Positions 1 to 13,200 of a stretch of 64,000 nt of DNA are shown one piece after another (positions within the stretch are counted from its first letter, which is position 1; each line of letters opens with the position of its first letter). The DNA is from Metridium senile (taxonomy: Eukaryota > Cnidaria > Anthozoa > Actiniaria > Metridiidae). The stretch spans positions 8,467,194-8,531,193 of the forward strand of contig OX459100.1 in the NCBI GenBank assembly GCA_949775045.1. The letters run 5' to 3'. The notes beneath the pieces are model-generated. The model was not told the DNA's origin. It searched no databases and was given only the letters and a program-made list of their open reading frames with translations. A program made the translations under genes and the position numbers.

Positions 1-1973
1 ATCCACGTGATCCATTTCGTCTCCGATCTCTGGACGAATTTAGCGCAAGTTCCTTCATTCGGAATAGCACTCATTAACTCCTTGAAGGTTAATTACAGGT
101 TCTTGGGTTACTAGAAGGTTCTAGTACAGCCATAACCGGTGAAAACACTACCAAATGGTAGAGGCACATCGTCTTTGTGCCTGACCTTCATAATTCTGCG
201 CTTGACTGAAATGATGGTTTGATTACGGATTGATTATGTGTAATGTTAATCGCCCACTGGGGACATGGGACCAACCAACAGCCAATTAATTTGCGCGACT
301 GTTTTTGTGATGTATACAAAGGAGTGGTTGTAAACCGCCTGGCATTATGGTCCACCAGTAATACCCCACATCCGATCGTTATTTTGTGCTCTATCAAAAA
401 AATTGACCACATCATTTTCAAGGGCATTTTCAATTCATTTATATAACAGGTTGAAAATAGGTTGATGTATTTCTGTCATATCAACAAGCGCAACAGGTCC
501 ACGGGAAAGACAAATGCTGCGAACGGATTAACGTAAACATAACGAGTTTTGATAGCGGCGCAGCAACGTCACCCTCAACCATGCAATTAGATAGTAACCC
601 AAAAGAATGATCGGAATTTGAACGCTCTATAAATGATACATCAAAACATCGACGAATTTTTAGCAATTTTGCAGAATTTTTCGCACGACTTCCGTGCGTA
701 GATAAGATTTCAACCATTAGTCACAGAATTGCGTAAATGATGTAACATTCCTTGGCATAAAAGTTCGAAAAACCACAGCTGAAGAAATTAATGAACCTTC
801 AAGGCATGGATTAATTTTAATTGTCTGCCATGAACAAATCAATTAGAAATAAATCGTCCATTTAACATAAACCAAGTTAAGAGCCAAAACAATAGCCTGT
901 GCGCCAACTCGAAAAGCCAGAAAAACCCTTTCAGAAAAAATGTTAATTTCAGATAAGTATTAGATATCGGATAGTATTTTACAGCACTAGTTATCGTTTC
1001 TTCGATTTTATAAGCTAAATCGAACATTGTTGCAATGATACGCTTGATAAACATGGTTCACAATGATCAGTGCTTCGACTCTTTTTCAAATATTATTGTT
1101 ATGATTAATTATTCGATTCAAAGCCTAAATCGAATATTGTCGAAATGATCATCGCTTCGATTCATAAACTGTGAACAGTAAAAAGGTCATGACTATGGCC
1201 TCATTCCTAGTCTGTATTTCACTGCAAGACAGGATTCCGCCGACACAACAAGTCTTTTTCAAGAACCTGATAAACACTGCACCGCTGCCTTGGCGTGAAT
1301 TTGACTTGGGTGTCTATCAATTCCACGCGATAAAGACCGCATATGACTACACTAATCTGACATGAACGCAAACCTCACGCTTTCAAGTATGTGAATTGAT
1401 CGATCTTGACAACCTCTTTGTCAGAAGAAGGGCTACCAATATTTTGCCTTCCGGAGAGAAGCTATTCTACTTTAATTATTGCTTTACCCCGAGTCAAAAC
1501 AATGGAAATCACACTGTCAAATTTTTGAGAGTAAAGTACTACACCATTTTTCCACTTTTGTTTGCAACGTGCGCCTCTTGTCAGGTTTTAACTTAAAAGG
1601 TTACGTTATAAGATGCTAGGGTTATCTATATTTTGCCTTTAAAAGCTGCTCTACTTTTAAGCATTGCTTACCAAAACAGACTGCTGAGCTGAAACAAAAC
1701 AAATCAGTTGAACAGGAAACATTTCATATTGTCAGCTTTTTTTAAGAAAAAACGACAAAATATTAAGGTTGACAAAGGAAGTCAAGCCTTGAGGAGGCTA
1801 TAATATATTGTATCGCAAATAAAACGGGCTTTTTCCCTAGCCTTTACCCGGCAGTGGGCATGCACATTAGCATTTATTTGAAAAGCTTGAGAATTTAGAT
1901 CGAGTCATACACACTTACTAAATATCAGATCTGAATTCAATTAACTTGAGTTTTGTTATTAAAAAAAGGATCA
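1..1973. other. CPSF1 3' flank, no supported gene
   Basis: AT-rich sequence with only short ORFs lacking coding character. A loosely repeated TAAATCGAACATTGT-type motif occurs around 1010-1160. Confidence 0.6.
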
Positions 1974-2410
1974 CTTTTTTCTTTGTATTGTATATGTTTT
2001 CTTTTTGAGAAAGGTTTCGCGATGCACAGTTAATAATGGCTTACTGAATGTGCAGATAAATTCTACGAAAAATAGCTGTCGGTAAAAAGGAATTACCATG
2101 CATTTTTCCTTTGTATTATATTGATAGTTTTCAGTTTTGAGAAAGGCTTCGCGATGGGCAGTAAATTATGGCTTACTGAATGTGCAGATGTAAATTCTAC
2201 GAAAAATATCTGTCGGTAAAAAGGAATTACCATGCACTTTTTTCTTTGTATTGTGTACATTTTTCCTTTTTGAGGTTCCGTGATGCAGAGTTAATAATGG
2301 CTTACTGAATGTGCAGATGTAAATTCTACGAAAAACTATTTCTTAGTAAAAAGGAACCATGTTTCATTTCCTTTGGTATATGAAAAAGGTTCGGTGACAT
2401 CATGGTTGAA
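1974..2410. repeat. ~130-bp tandem repeat, three copies
   Basis: Units start near 1976, 2103 and 2237, each running from TTTGTATTGTAT through GAGAAAGG, GGCTTACTGAATGTGCAG and TTCTACGAAAAA to GGAATTACCATG. Confidence 0.85.
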
Positions 2411-2416
2411 AAAAAC

Positions 2417-2640
2417 TTACTTGTCCCAAGTCTCTTCTATTGCACGCACATCATTGGACGCGCGTGAGAGAAGACTGGGGACTAATACCTTTCTTACGAA
2501 GAAGCTCATCATATGCATAGCCTCGTTCTGACTCATTGAAAACAGTGACTTCATAATATGGAGCACTTGTGTTATTTCGTCAAAGCGAGGCTTGCCGGGC
2601 ATTAGCATATGATTTGCTGCCTCTTGAGAAAGGTTTCGCC
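2417..2640 (-). CDS. Possible orphan exon, unknown protein
   Basis: Open frame with GKPRFDEITQVLHIMKSLFS and ASNDVRAIEETWDK, balanced amino-acid content, and a good donor (AAG|GTAAGT) at its 3' end. A weak acceptor (CTTTCTCAAG) lies upstream. No partner exons were found and the family is unknown. It could be a gene relic or a transposon fragment. Confidence 0.25.
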
Positions 2641-2749
2641 AAATATATTTTTCATTATGTCAGTGTCTGTATTCAAAAAACATTACTTCCGGTTGAACGC
2701 AGTGAAGAAAAGAGTCTATAACGGCCACATCAGTTCAATAACAATATCA

Positions 2750-2779
2750 TAATTATTATTATTATTATTATTAATATTA

Positions 2780-2811
<32 letters not shown>

Positions 2812-2826
2812 GTTATTATTATTATT

Positions 2827-2918
<92 letters not shown>

Positions 2919-2940
2919 CATTACTATTACTATTATTATT
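2750..2940. repeat. (ATT)n/(GTT)n microsatellite
   Basis: About 190 bp of ATT units interrupted by a GTT block around 2829-2867. Confidence 0.95.
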
Positions 2941-3540
2941 AGAACATTTCCCGAACAGGTTAGGATGCCACGGAATAATGAGAATAACCAGAACTCGTTC
3001 AGTTTTCTATAAATGTCTTTATTTACTTCTCAAGACCTGTAAAATAATGACCTGATCCTAATGAGGCTAAATAGATGCAGGGGGCGTTTAAGAGAACTGC
3101 GATAATGTACTCAGCTTTCTTTGCTATATATAAAATATACAGTTCCCAGTTAGTTTCCATAGTGACGTTCTCTTCCCTACCAGTTCGCCACTGTGAAAAC
3201 TACTCCTAGTTAAAAAGCTGTTACATTCTGGATCTTTCTAGTCTCCTTCGCATCCATTTTTAGTGTCATCACGAAACGCTAGAAACGGCTGCGAGGAGAT
3301 TAGGATCTTTCTAGTACATCGTATATATGTAATACAGACATTAATCCTTTCCCTTTAGATTTTTGGTTTCCTTCTTAGAAATTTTCTTTGGATAACTTTT
3401 TACACTCCGACGAACGTTAAGTCTTAAACGACACTAAATGAGAAATTGTTTTGAAGGTGTATGACTTTTAACCGCCGACGTTTCAAATGTCCGTATTTCT
3501 GGACGGTCTGTCAGTTATGACTTCCATGCAAGCACACGAA
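2941..3540. other. Non-coding flank
   Basis: No ORF with coding character and no clear repeat. CTGCGAGGAG occurs at 3288 and again near 4150. Confidence 0.5.
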
Positions 3541-3546
3541 TAAGTA

Positions 3547-3750
3547 TCGACCATGATCTAGTGTAACGCAACACTCTTTTTATGGTGACGAGGTACCACT
3601 TTTCCTCCAAGTATACGAAACGTAACATTAGCAGTCTCCACGGCGTGTTCGACCATGATCTAGTGTAACGCAACACTCTTTTTATGGTGACGAGGTACCA
3701 ATTTTCCTCCAAGTATACGAAACGTAACATTAGCAGACTTCACGGCGTGT
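3547..3750. repeat. 102-bp direct tandem duplication
   Basis: TCGACCATGATCTAGTGTAA and the following ~100 bp occur at 3547 and 3649, nearly identical. Diverged pieces (TTTTCCTCCAAGTATACGAAA) continue to about 4080, close to the CPSF1 poly(A) region. Confidence 0.9.
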
Positions 3751-4055
3751 TCGTTACCATTTTAAAAGTCTTTTTACGGTGTATGATGCACTATATCTCT
3801 TCCAAGCGTCCGAAACCACAGGTAGCCCAAGCTATTGCTTCATAATCTCCTATACAATCCTTCTAAATGATCTCAATCAATAGCTTGGGATGCCTGTGTC
3901 GAAAAGTCATGCAGTATGTAACAGTAGTATTGTTCGAGGAGTATAGATTACCACTTTCCTATTTTTATGGTGTATGAGGATCCATGTTTTCCTCCAAGTA
4001 TACGAAATGTCAGTAAGTAACGGAAGTAGTCTTTTTCATGGTGAATAAGCTACCA

Positions 4056-4061
4056 TTTATT
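4056..4061 (-). terminator. Candidate CPSF1 poly(A) signal
   Basis: AATAAA on the minus strand, about 106 bp past the CPSF1 stop. It is the nearest canonical hexamer; use is inferred. Confidence 0.5.
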
Positions 4062-4166
4062 AGACAAACTAGTTCCCAGGGCACTCTCCCTTCGCTGAAC
4101 AAGGTTGATTTATAAGAGAGTGCGAAGTAATATTTTGACTCCAAACATCTGCGAGGAGTGCTGCTA

Positions 4167-4214
4167 TCAGAAACGATCACAAGCAACTTCGACGTCCATC
4201 ATATCATCAAGAAT
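4167..4214 (-). CDS. CPSF1: CPSF1 exon 41 (terminal)
   Basis: Residues 1385-1399, [15 protein letters not shown] and TGA. It restores the ILDDLLETDRV-type end of the family and follows acceptor GTGCAG after a T-rich tract. It is 2.9 kb from exon 40. Confidence 0.9.
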   Translation of the reverse strand: MLDDMMDVEVACDRF

Positions 4215-7200
4215 CTGCACAAAAAAAAACAAAATGACGTGTTAGTTCAGTTAAACAGGAAGCACGTCCTTCACTTACTCTAGTGCCGTCTTCCTCAATC
4301 AATGGCGTCGTCAATAGCAACCCAGTGACTTAAAGTGCATTCCAAATAACATTTAAATGCGTCTTAAATTACTGAATACCGGTGAGCGTGACTTAACTAC
4401 CGTTTAAGCCCACACTTAGAGCGATTAACTGTAGTGAATTAGAGAAATAGGATATGTCGGCCGGTTGTAATTCCTTTAGTTCCTTGCTAGGGAGAACGAT
4501 TAAAGGAAACCACGATATTTGATCGTGACTTGAAGTTTGCCAAGATACATCACGCGAAAGAGGGTCGTGAGACCGCACGGATAATTGACCACTTATAGAA
4601 CAAGAGGTTAATTAGGATACTAATCAACTTGTGGCACTTCAATAAGATAAGAATTATGATTGCACTGGGAACTTGTTGAGAATTAAATAAGTGATGAATA
4701 AGTGAATAAAAATCTAGATGAATGAATACATGTATGTATGGAATGGAAAATGAATGAACGAATGGATAGAAAAAATGAACGTACAAATTAACAAAATATG
4801 TATGAATCAATGGATGAATGAATGTGTGAATGCCAAACGTAACAAGTAAATTAATAAATAAAAAAATAAGTGAGTGAGTGAATGAATAGATGCATAGGAC
4901 GGATGAATGACAGAAAAAATTAATGCATATACACCTAACTCAAAAACGGTTGACGGGGCAAACGGCGATTGGTGGTTGCACGACCGAAAGGGACTGTGGA
5001 TAATACCAATTTCTTCTTATTCCATTCTAAATTACCCAAACACCGTTCAGCGATGACCTTAGATGGGTGTCTCGAAGGTTTCGCTGAACGGTGAAGGAAT
5101 TGTTTGGGTAATTTAGAAACGAATAAGAAGGAATTTGAATTACCCATAGTTCCTTTCGGTCGTGCAATCGCAAATCACCAATCACCCCGACAACCTTTTT
5201 TGAATAAAAGAAGTTATTTCAATATCACGTTCTTTGATATGTAGCACGTCAACAATCTCTATATAGGTTTTATCACAGTCCATCTTCCCCACAATCGGAT
5301 TATAACAAATATACCATGGAAATATCTAGGTCAATAATACTGATATCCACCTATTGGTTCGAAGAATGTTCCAATGAAACAAACATGGCATTTATAAATA
5401 GAGACAGGTTTTATCAATAGGATTATAGGAGATATACACCTTAGTGCGTGATGGATTACAGTAGATATACAATATAAATATCTGGGTCAATAACAATGAT
5501 ATCTACCCTTAGGTAATTTACAATAGGATTATAACAAATATACAATATAAATATCTAGGTCAATAACAATGATATCTACCCTTAGGTTATTCTCCAATAA
5601 ACAACTATGGACATGTATCAGGACTTATCAACACGATTATAGGAATTATACAGCTCAGTGTGTCATGGATTATACAATAGAAAGATCTAGGTCAATAACA
5701 TTTGATATCCACCCATTGTTTTAAACAATCGTCCAATCATACAAACATGGTATTTATACACTTATTTCAAAAACCGTTGTCGTGATACACCGTTGAGCAA
5801 AAAATTGATGCGTGTGACATGCCACGTACGCAGATTTTCAGATACGGCAACACGTTGCGAGGTTTTGGAGTTCAAAAACTCGCAATGCGAAATTTTTGCG
5901 TGTAACAGCTTTGTCGTCGATTTTTCGCGCAACACCTACCCACAATGCAGTTCGGGATTGATCTGATGTCAACAAACAAGATGGCGGTCGTTAATGGCGC
6001 GGCTTGGGAGCTGGGGACGATGTTGCCATTACAGATATCGCGAAAAATTGTGCTGTGTAACATGTTGATTCGTATAGGAATAATGCGCAAAAGAACGGCT
6101 CGTGTAACATGCATTAGAAATTGTCAACCCGTCTCGCGAAAAATCGTCGCGTGTAACATCAGCTTAAGAAACAGGCATCAAGCCAAGACCGAAATGAATT
6201 CTGGTTAGGTGCTAGTAATGCATTGAAAATTACACCTGTTATCAACAAAAATGATTGTAATACAATAACAAGCAAGTGTAAATACACTTTGTTACTAGTT
6301 GGAATTCATTAGAAAACAACTATTCAATATATCACTAGCGTAAAACAAGCATTCATTTTGGTCTTGGCTTGATGCTTACGAAGGGATAACGTTTTTTGGA
6401 ATGAGCATATATCATGATGTTATCAATGCAATTACTATCCTGGAAACTAGAGGGTTTCTTGATCTAGTATTTGTGTGATCATTTGTACGTCTGTGTTCGT
6501 TACAATAAGCAATTATTGGACGAGGCTGATTTATCATATATTTTATCAGTGTAATCTTTGAATGGGGCAAGACGCACGAATAATAATAATGAATCAAAAC
6601 GATGAAATCGAAGCGGGCCATGTTTATAAAGCAGCATTACTGCGCATGAGTAGACTACTATTTTCAGAAAAACGGCTTTGCAACGTAATGCGCATGGGCA
6701 GAATATTATTTGTAGGCAGTTATTTGCAGTTCTTTCGGCCAATCAAAACGATTGAAAATGTAATATGAATGATAATTATCGTTGCTTCACAAACCGTCAG
6801 ATTTATAAAAGCTAAAGCAAGTAGAAAATAGCCTCTGGTACCCAGAGTATAAAAGAGCACTTTTCACGGTTACTAAAATAGATATTGCAAAGCTTTGTGG
6901 GATTGAAATGCGGACAAACTTTGTAAAAAAGGCTTCGATAACAAGGAAAAGAAGATTGATCAATATCAGTCGAAAAACCATAGTTTTCCCATGAATTAGA
7001 AACAAGACAAAAAAAAAAACCATTGTTGCAGCATATTAGTATGTATTTTGGGCTTGGCTTGTCCGCATTTCAATCCCATAATGCATCATCGTGACGTCAT
7101 CTGTGGAAAGCACTATTACTGTAATAATTTACCTGTGATGGTGTAGTGCCAATCTTCTTTGCGACCTCTTGTCGTTCCATAAATCCCAAGTGAATGAACT

Positions 7201-10200
7201 TTGATAGTAGTTCCCAGTCCAAGACGTTTCGATGTGGGTTACTAAGTCCACGGTGTTTACATTGTAACATTCTAGAACACAATAAACATGTGGTAAAGTT
7301 AGGAAGTCATTAGTCATTAGGAAGTTATTACCGGTTAATTTCTAACTGTCGACAAATAATTTGCCATTTAATAAATGGAAGTGTGTTCTACTAGGTGCAA
7401 ATGGACACCATTTCGTTTACAGCAAACATATTATTTCGAATCCAGCCTTGGACGTTTTCTTTGTAAAAAAATGTGCCCCATTTATATCAGCAATCATTGT
7501 CATCATCCATCATCATTGTCATCATCATCATCAAGTGTGTTCTACTGGGTGCAAATCGACACGATTTCTTTTACAGCAAACAAATATTATTTCAAATCCA
7601 GTCTTGGACGTTTTCTTTGTAAAAAAAATGTGCCCCATTTATATCAGCAATCATTGTCATCATCCATCATCATTGAACATTATCATGAAAATCATTAACA
7701 CTGACCAACACCACCGCCAACATTATCATCATAATCATGATTGTCCACTTCACGTACGACCAACATCATAATTACAACCGACAATACCAACACAAAACTA
7801 CCGCCTCTTGGTGATAAATGTGGCTACGTACGAAAATAAATAGTAAGAATTAACAGGTTTTTATAGCGATTATCAATATCATGTCTATATATACGATACC
7901 TGAATCCCTTTGGGTTAAGCCCAGCGATATGCGGAATACAGTCAACTAGTTTTGTCTGTAACATGTGTAGACGCCTATAAGTCTTTTCTGTCATCGGCAG
8001 TAAAAACCCTAGTCCTCCATCTAACGTACCTGAAAGTCGTCAAAGAAAATGTTACACATTGAATGTTTCATTGATTTTGTTATAGTTCCTTTGCTTTATT
8101 TCTGTCTTTATTTACAACTAGTTCCTCTCTTTTCCTTTCTTTTCCTCTCTCCACTTATTTCCGTTCTACCTTTCGTTTTCTTTTCTTCCTTTCCTCTCCT
8201 TTCTTTTATTTTCCTTTTGTTTCTTTTGCTCTCCTTTCTTTTGCTCTCCTTTCCTTTCTCTCCTTTCCTTTTCTTTTTCTTTCCTTCCTCGTTTTTCTTT
8301 TTTCTCTGTTTTCCTTTCTTTTCCTACTCCTCCTTTCGTTTTCTTTCCTTCCTTTCCTTTCCTTTCTTTTGCTCTCCTTTCCTTTCTCTCCTTTCTTTTC
8401 CTCTCCTTTCTTTCCTTTTCTTTTTCTTTCCTTCCTCTTGTTTTTCTTTTTTCTCTGCTTTCCTTTTTTTTCCTACTCCTCCTTTCGTTTTCTTTCCTTC
8501 CTTTCCTTTCCTTTCTTTTATTCTCCTTTTCTTTCTTTTGCTCTCCTTTCCTCTCCTTTTTTCCTTTCCTTTCCTTTCCTTTCCTTTTCTTCCTCTTGTT
8601 TCTCTCTGCTTTCCTTTCTTTTTCTACTCCTCCTTCCTTCTTTTTACCTCTTCCTCTTCTTCCCTTCTCTTCCTGTTCTTTCTTTCCTTCCCATTCCCCC
8701 TTTCCCTTTCAATCGCAACATCACGTCAAAGCGAGCAAGTTAAGGTGACTTACCAAAATACGTGAGCTGCCTGGATTCTTTCGCTTTTTCACCACTTGCT
8801 TTTTCTGCTGATTTGGCTCGAATACGAAACAGGGATGATACGTTGCTACCAATATTGAGGTCTGCTCTTTGAAGTAACCGATGACCACCTCCACTTTCGA
8901 TCGCTGTAGAGAAAACATATAATACGTTTCTTTGAAGGGGTTGTCACTTTGCAAGAAACTGTTTTTTTACAGCAAGATGCTCAAGACTGTGACCACTGAT
9001 AATGTATTCGCATACTTTTGTAGCGCCATCCTCCAATTAGCGTTTAGATCAGAAAAAGATCTAAAAGATCTAAATAAGACAATCCTGTAATGCTCATTGG
9101 ATAACAGCATAGACGAAAGTATGCGAATACATTAGCGGTGGTCACACTTTTGGGCCTTTTACTGTAACCATAATAGTGTACGACAGAAAAACATCTGAAA
9201 CATAAAGCCTGGTTTTCACTAGCGACGCAACGCAAGCGCAAGCACAAGCACGTGAAAACGAGACGTGAATAAGCGCAAGCGCAAACAAACTATTCACTAG
9301 TGCCACGCGCAAGCACAAGCGCACACGCAAGAAAAAAGGAAAATGTTTGATACCTTGCGCTTGCGCTTGCGTGGGCGGTTTTCACTACGAAATAAGGCCT
9401 CTTGTGCTTGCGCTCGAGTCTGCGCTTGCGCTTGCGTCGCTAGTGAAAACCAGGCTTAAGTAACACCGACATTTTGCAGTGATTACATAAATTTCATTAT
9501 AAAAAACTCACAAAAAGGTGTCAAAAACAATAAATAAACAGAAATCAATTTAACAAAATGAACTGATTTTAATTACATTTTGCAGCTATATTTCAATGTT
9601 ATAAACATCATTCACAAATATTTACAGTCAAAAATCAATTTAACAAAATGAACAGACTTTTAATTGCATTTCAATTTTATTAACAACATTCACAACTGAT
9701 ATTTACAGTCTTTTATGGAATTCTAGCATCTATTAGATGATTTTTCTCTCTAAATCTTTGTATCAAGGTTAATTAAAATCCCATGTATAGTGAAACCCCT
9801 CTATACCGGACAGTGCTGGGACCAAGAAAAATGTCCGGTTTAGCGGGGGTTCCGGTTTATTGAGGTTTCTTTGAAACTGTTAACACCATTATGTAAACAC
9901 TCCATAAGCAGTTTAAACCAATGATAAATTTTACGTTTCAAGAAAATGCTTTTTTCATTGCATGTATTATATATTTTACATTCCAAATGCCAACACCAAT
10001 ACCATTTGATATTTTAGAATTTTTTTTATTCCCATTTCCATATAGCTTTTATAGAGTGCAAAGTGCTAAATAGCACAGATTCAATTATCAAAGTCCATCA
10101 TATACAGAATTTTTCGACTCAACATGGAGTAAACGTCTTGTGGAAGTCTGACTTTTTAAAGCAAGAATATACTCAGACTTCATATTCTTGGACTGTTTGC

Positions 10201-13200
10201 TACTGCAGAGTTAACTTTAGTCGTTCTGCATCTAGCAACAGAGCAAAAAGTGTTAAGTGGAACGGGCCCTGCAAAGTTCACCTTCATTGTTCGTCGACGC
10301 AACATACGAGTAACCGTCCTACGGAAAGTCGGACTTTGAAAAACAAATACTCAGGCTTCAAATTCTTGGACTATTTGCTAATGTAGAGTTAACTTTAGTC
10401 GTTCTGCATCTAGCAACATAGCGAAATGTGTTTAGTGAAACGGGCCCTGCAAAGTTCATCTTCATTGTTCGTCGACGTAACATACGAGTAACCGTCCTAC
10501 GGAAAGTCGGACTTTGAAAAACAAATACTCAGGCTTCATATTCTTGGACAATTTGCAAATGTAGAGTTAACTTTCGTCGTTCTGCATCTAGCAACATAGC
10601 GAAATGTGTTTAGTGAAACAAGCCCTGCCAAGTTCATCTTCATTGTTCGTCGACGCAACATACGTTTAACCGTCCTACGGAAAGTCTGACTTTGAAAAAC
10701 ATAAATACTCAGGCTTCATATTCTTGGACTATTTGCTACTGCAGGGTTAACGTTCGTCGTTCTGCATCTAGCAACAGAGCGAAATGTGTTAAGTGGAATG
10801 GGCCCTGCCAAGTTCATCTTCATTGCTCGTCGACGTAGCATACAAGTAACCGTCCTACGGAAAGTCGGACTTTGAAATGCGTAAATACCTGGATTCGACG
10901 CAGCATTAAAGGCCGTTAGTATCTGGTTCACACGATGTATTACCGATCCTAGACCGTAAACGTCTCCAAGATACGCTACCACTGCGTAATACGTAAGCGA
11001 AGGGAGCCACGTTAAGGAGTACACTAACGTAACCAGAAGAACAGTCTTGGTAACTTTTTTTCTTGAACGATAAAGAATCTGTTGAGTAACTGGGGTTTTA
11101 TTTCTACGTCCCCATAAAGTATATACAATCTTGATATAAAAGTACGCCATGGAGCTGACTGGGGCTATACCAACGCAGACAAACCATATCATGCTATAGG
11201 TCTTTGACATCTCCATATTAACCCATGACTCAATACAGAAGACTTGATCAACGCTGTAAACACTAACGATAAATAGAGGCGTATTTAATAACAACGAAGC
11301 TGACCAAGATAGTATCGTAGTGAACTTTGCTTTGCTGCGAGTAAATCTATGTTTTATTGCGTAGGGGTAGACTACAGCATGATATCTCTCCAACGCGATA
11401 GCGACGAGCGTGAATACGGACGCTGCTCCACCAGTCCAAGTCAGGTTACCACCAGTAATGAACTTGCACAAGTAATCCCCAACGTCCCCACCAGGATGTT
11501 TGAACGTATGAATCAAGATAAATCGAGGAATAAGAAATATGGAAAAAAGCGCATCACAAATGGCGAGGTTCACAATGAGAACGTTGACTGGTTTGCACAT
11601 AAGTGGATTCCGCACAATGACAACTATGACAAACACGTTCCCTACTAAGCTGCATGCAACGAGAATTACAAAACCAACCGTGAAAGCTACATCTTGAATA
11701 ACAGCCATGTTGGTTTGTGAATCTTTACGCCATACGGTGGGAACTGAACTCATAAAAGTGACATCTAGTACGGAAATTGTTACCGCTCTACTTCCATGGT
11801 GACAGTAGCTGTATTTCCTTGATTGTTTTCTAAAGGAACACCGACGCCGATGATACAGAAATTGTCTAAGCATTAACGTCTGACGTCAGTTACTACCGCT
11901 CTACTTCCATGGTGACAGTAACTTTATTTCCTTAATTGTTTTCTATAGGAACACCGACGCCGAAAATACGGAAATTGTCTAAGCATTAACGTCTGAGCGT
12001 CATGCAGTAACTACAACTCTTTTTTAGTGGGCCACTTTGTCTTTTCTTGTAGTGTTCTTGACACAAACATCAACGTGACTAATTAAACCACTTTAGTTTT
12101 TGTCCATTTTCACTCCAATTGTCCCCTTAGAAACTAATGCAGCTTAAAGTAGTTTAACTACTTGTTATTACTCCAATTGTTTCCTTTAAAATATCGAAAT
12201 ATATAGTCCACACTTGCCAAACCACTAGTTATCGTACATTTTTCAGTATTTCAATTGCTTGCTTAGAAACATAGTCCGACGTAGTCCACACTATAGTTTA
12301 ACCACTAGTTATCGTTGTTTTTTTACTACAATTGTTTTCTCGTAAAGACAATGTAATTCACACTAGTTTAACCACTATATCATCTATCACTACTGCAGGC
12401 CTCTTCTTTCAACCTGAACGTTCAAAGTCGTTCACATCAAAGTGAAGGTCAAGATGAGAAAAAACTATCACATGAAATGTAAAGATCGTATCTTAAATAA
12501 AACAAGAGAAATGAAAACAATGACGTAATATCAATGAAAGGTGCACCAGCTATGTAAACAACCATAAAACGTTTTCTCAAGTCTTTATAACGGTATTAAC
12601 ATAGGCTTTATAGAGTCTGCAAATATATATATATAGAACTTGACTTCCGCGATGTATTCCGGATACACATAACATAGAATAGTTGAAACGAAACAATGAA
12701 AGAAGAAATTGAGATGAACTGGCAGAGAGAAAAGAGAGAGATAAAAAGAAAGGCTTTATAGAGTCTGAAAATATATATAAAACTTGACTTCCGCGATGTA
12801 TTCCGAATACAATACTCATAACATAGAATATATGAAACGATGAAAAAGAAAAGAAATTGAGATGAACAGAGAGAAAACAGAAAGATAAAAAAGAAAGGCT
12901 TTATAGAGTCTGCAAATATATATAAAACTTGACTTCCGCGATGTATTCCGAATACAATACTCATAACATAGGAAGGAAAAAAGATTAAAAATAGAAGAAA
13001 GAAACAAGAATGAGAGAAAGAACGACTAAAGTTAAAGAGAAAGGAAGAAAGAAAAAGGACAGAAAGTAAAGAGAGAAAGTAGAAAGAAACGTAACGTAGC
13101 GAGTATTGCAGATCTTTTTACGCTAAATAATTTCGCTATTTTTTTTTTAAAACAAAACAAAATTCGCTATTTTTGGTCTGCAAGGCAGAACAAATCCAAC

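Noticed and set aside
7361..7771. 136- and 107-codon ORFs with repeated segments
   Set aside because: Caused by a ~155-bp tandem duplication in CPSF1 intron 39; no start context, splice sites or recognisable domain.
8049..8765. 238- and 124-codon Phe/Ser/Leu ORFs
   Set aside because: Translation of a polypyrimidine tract; no coding signal.
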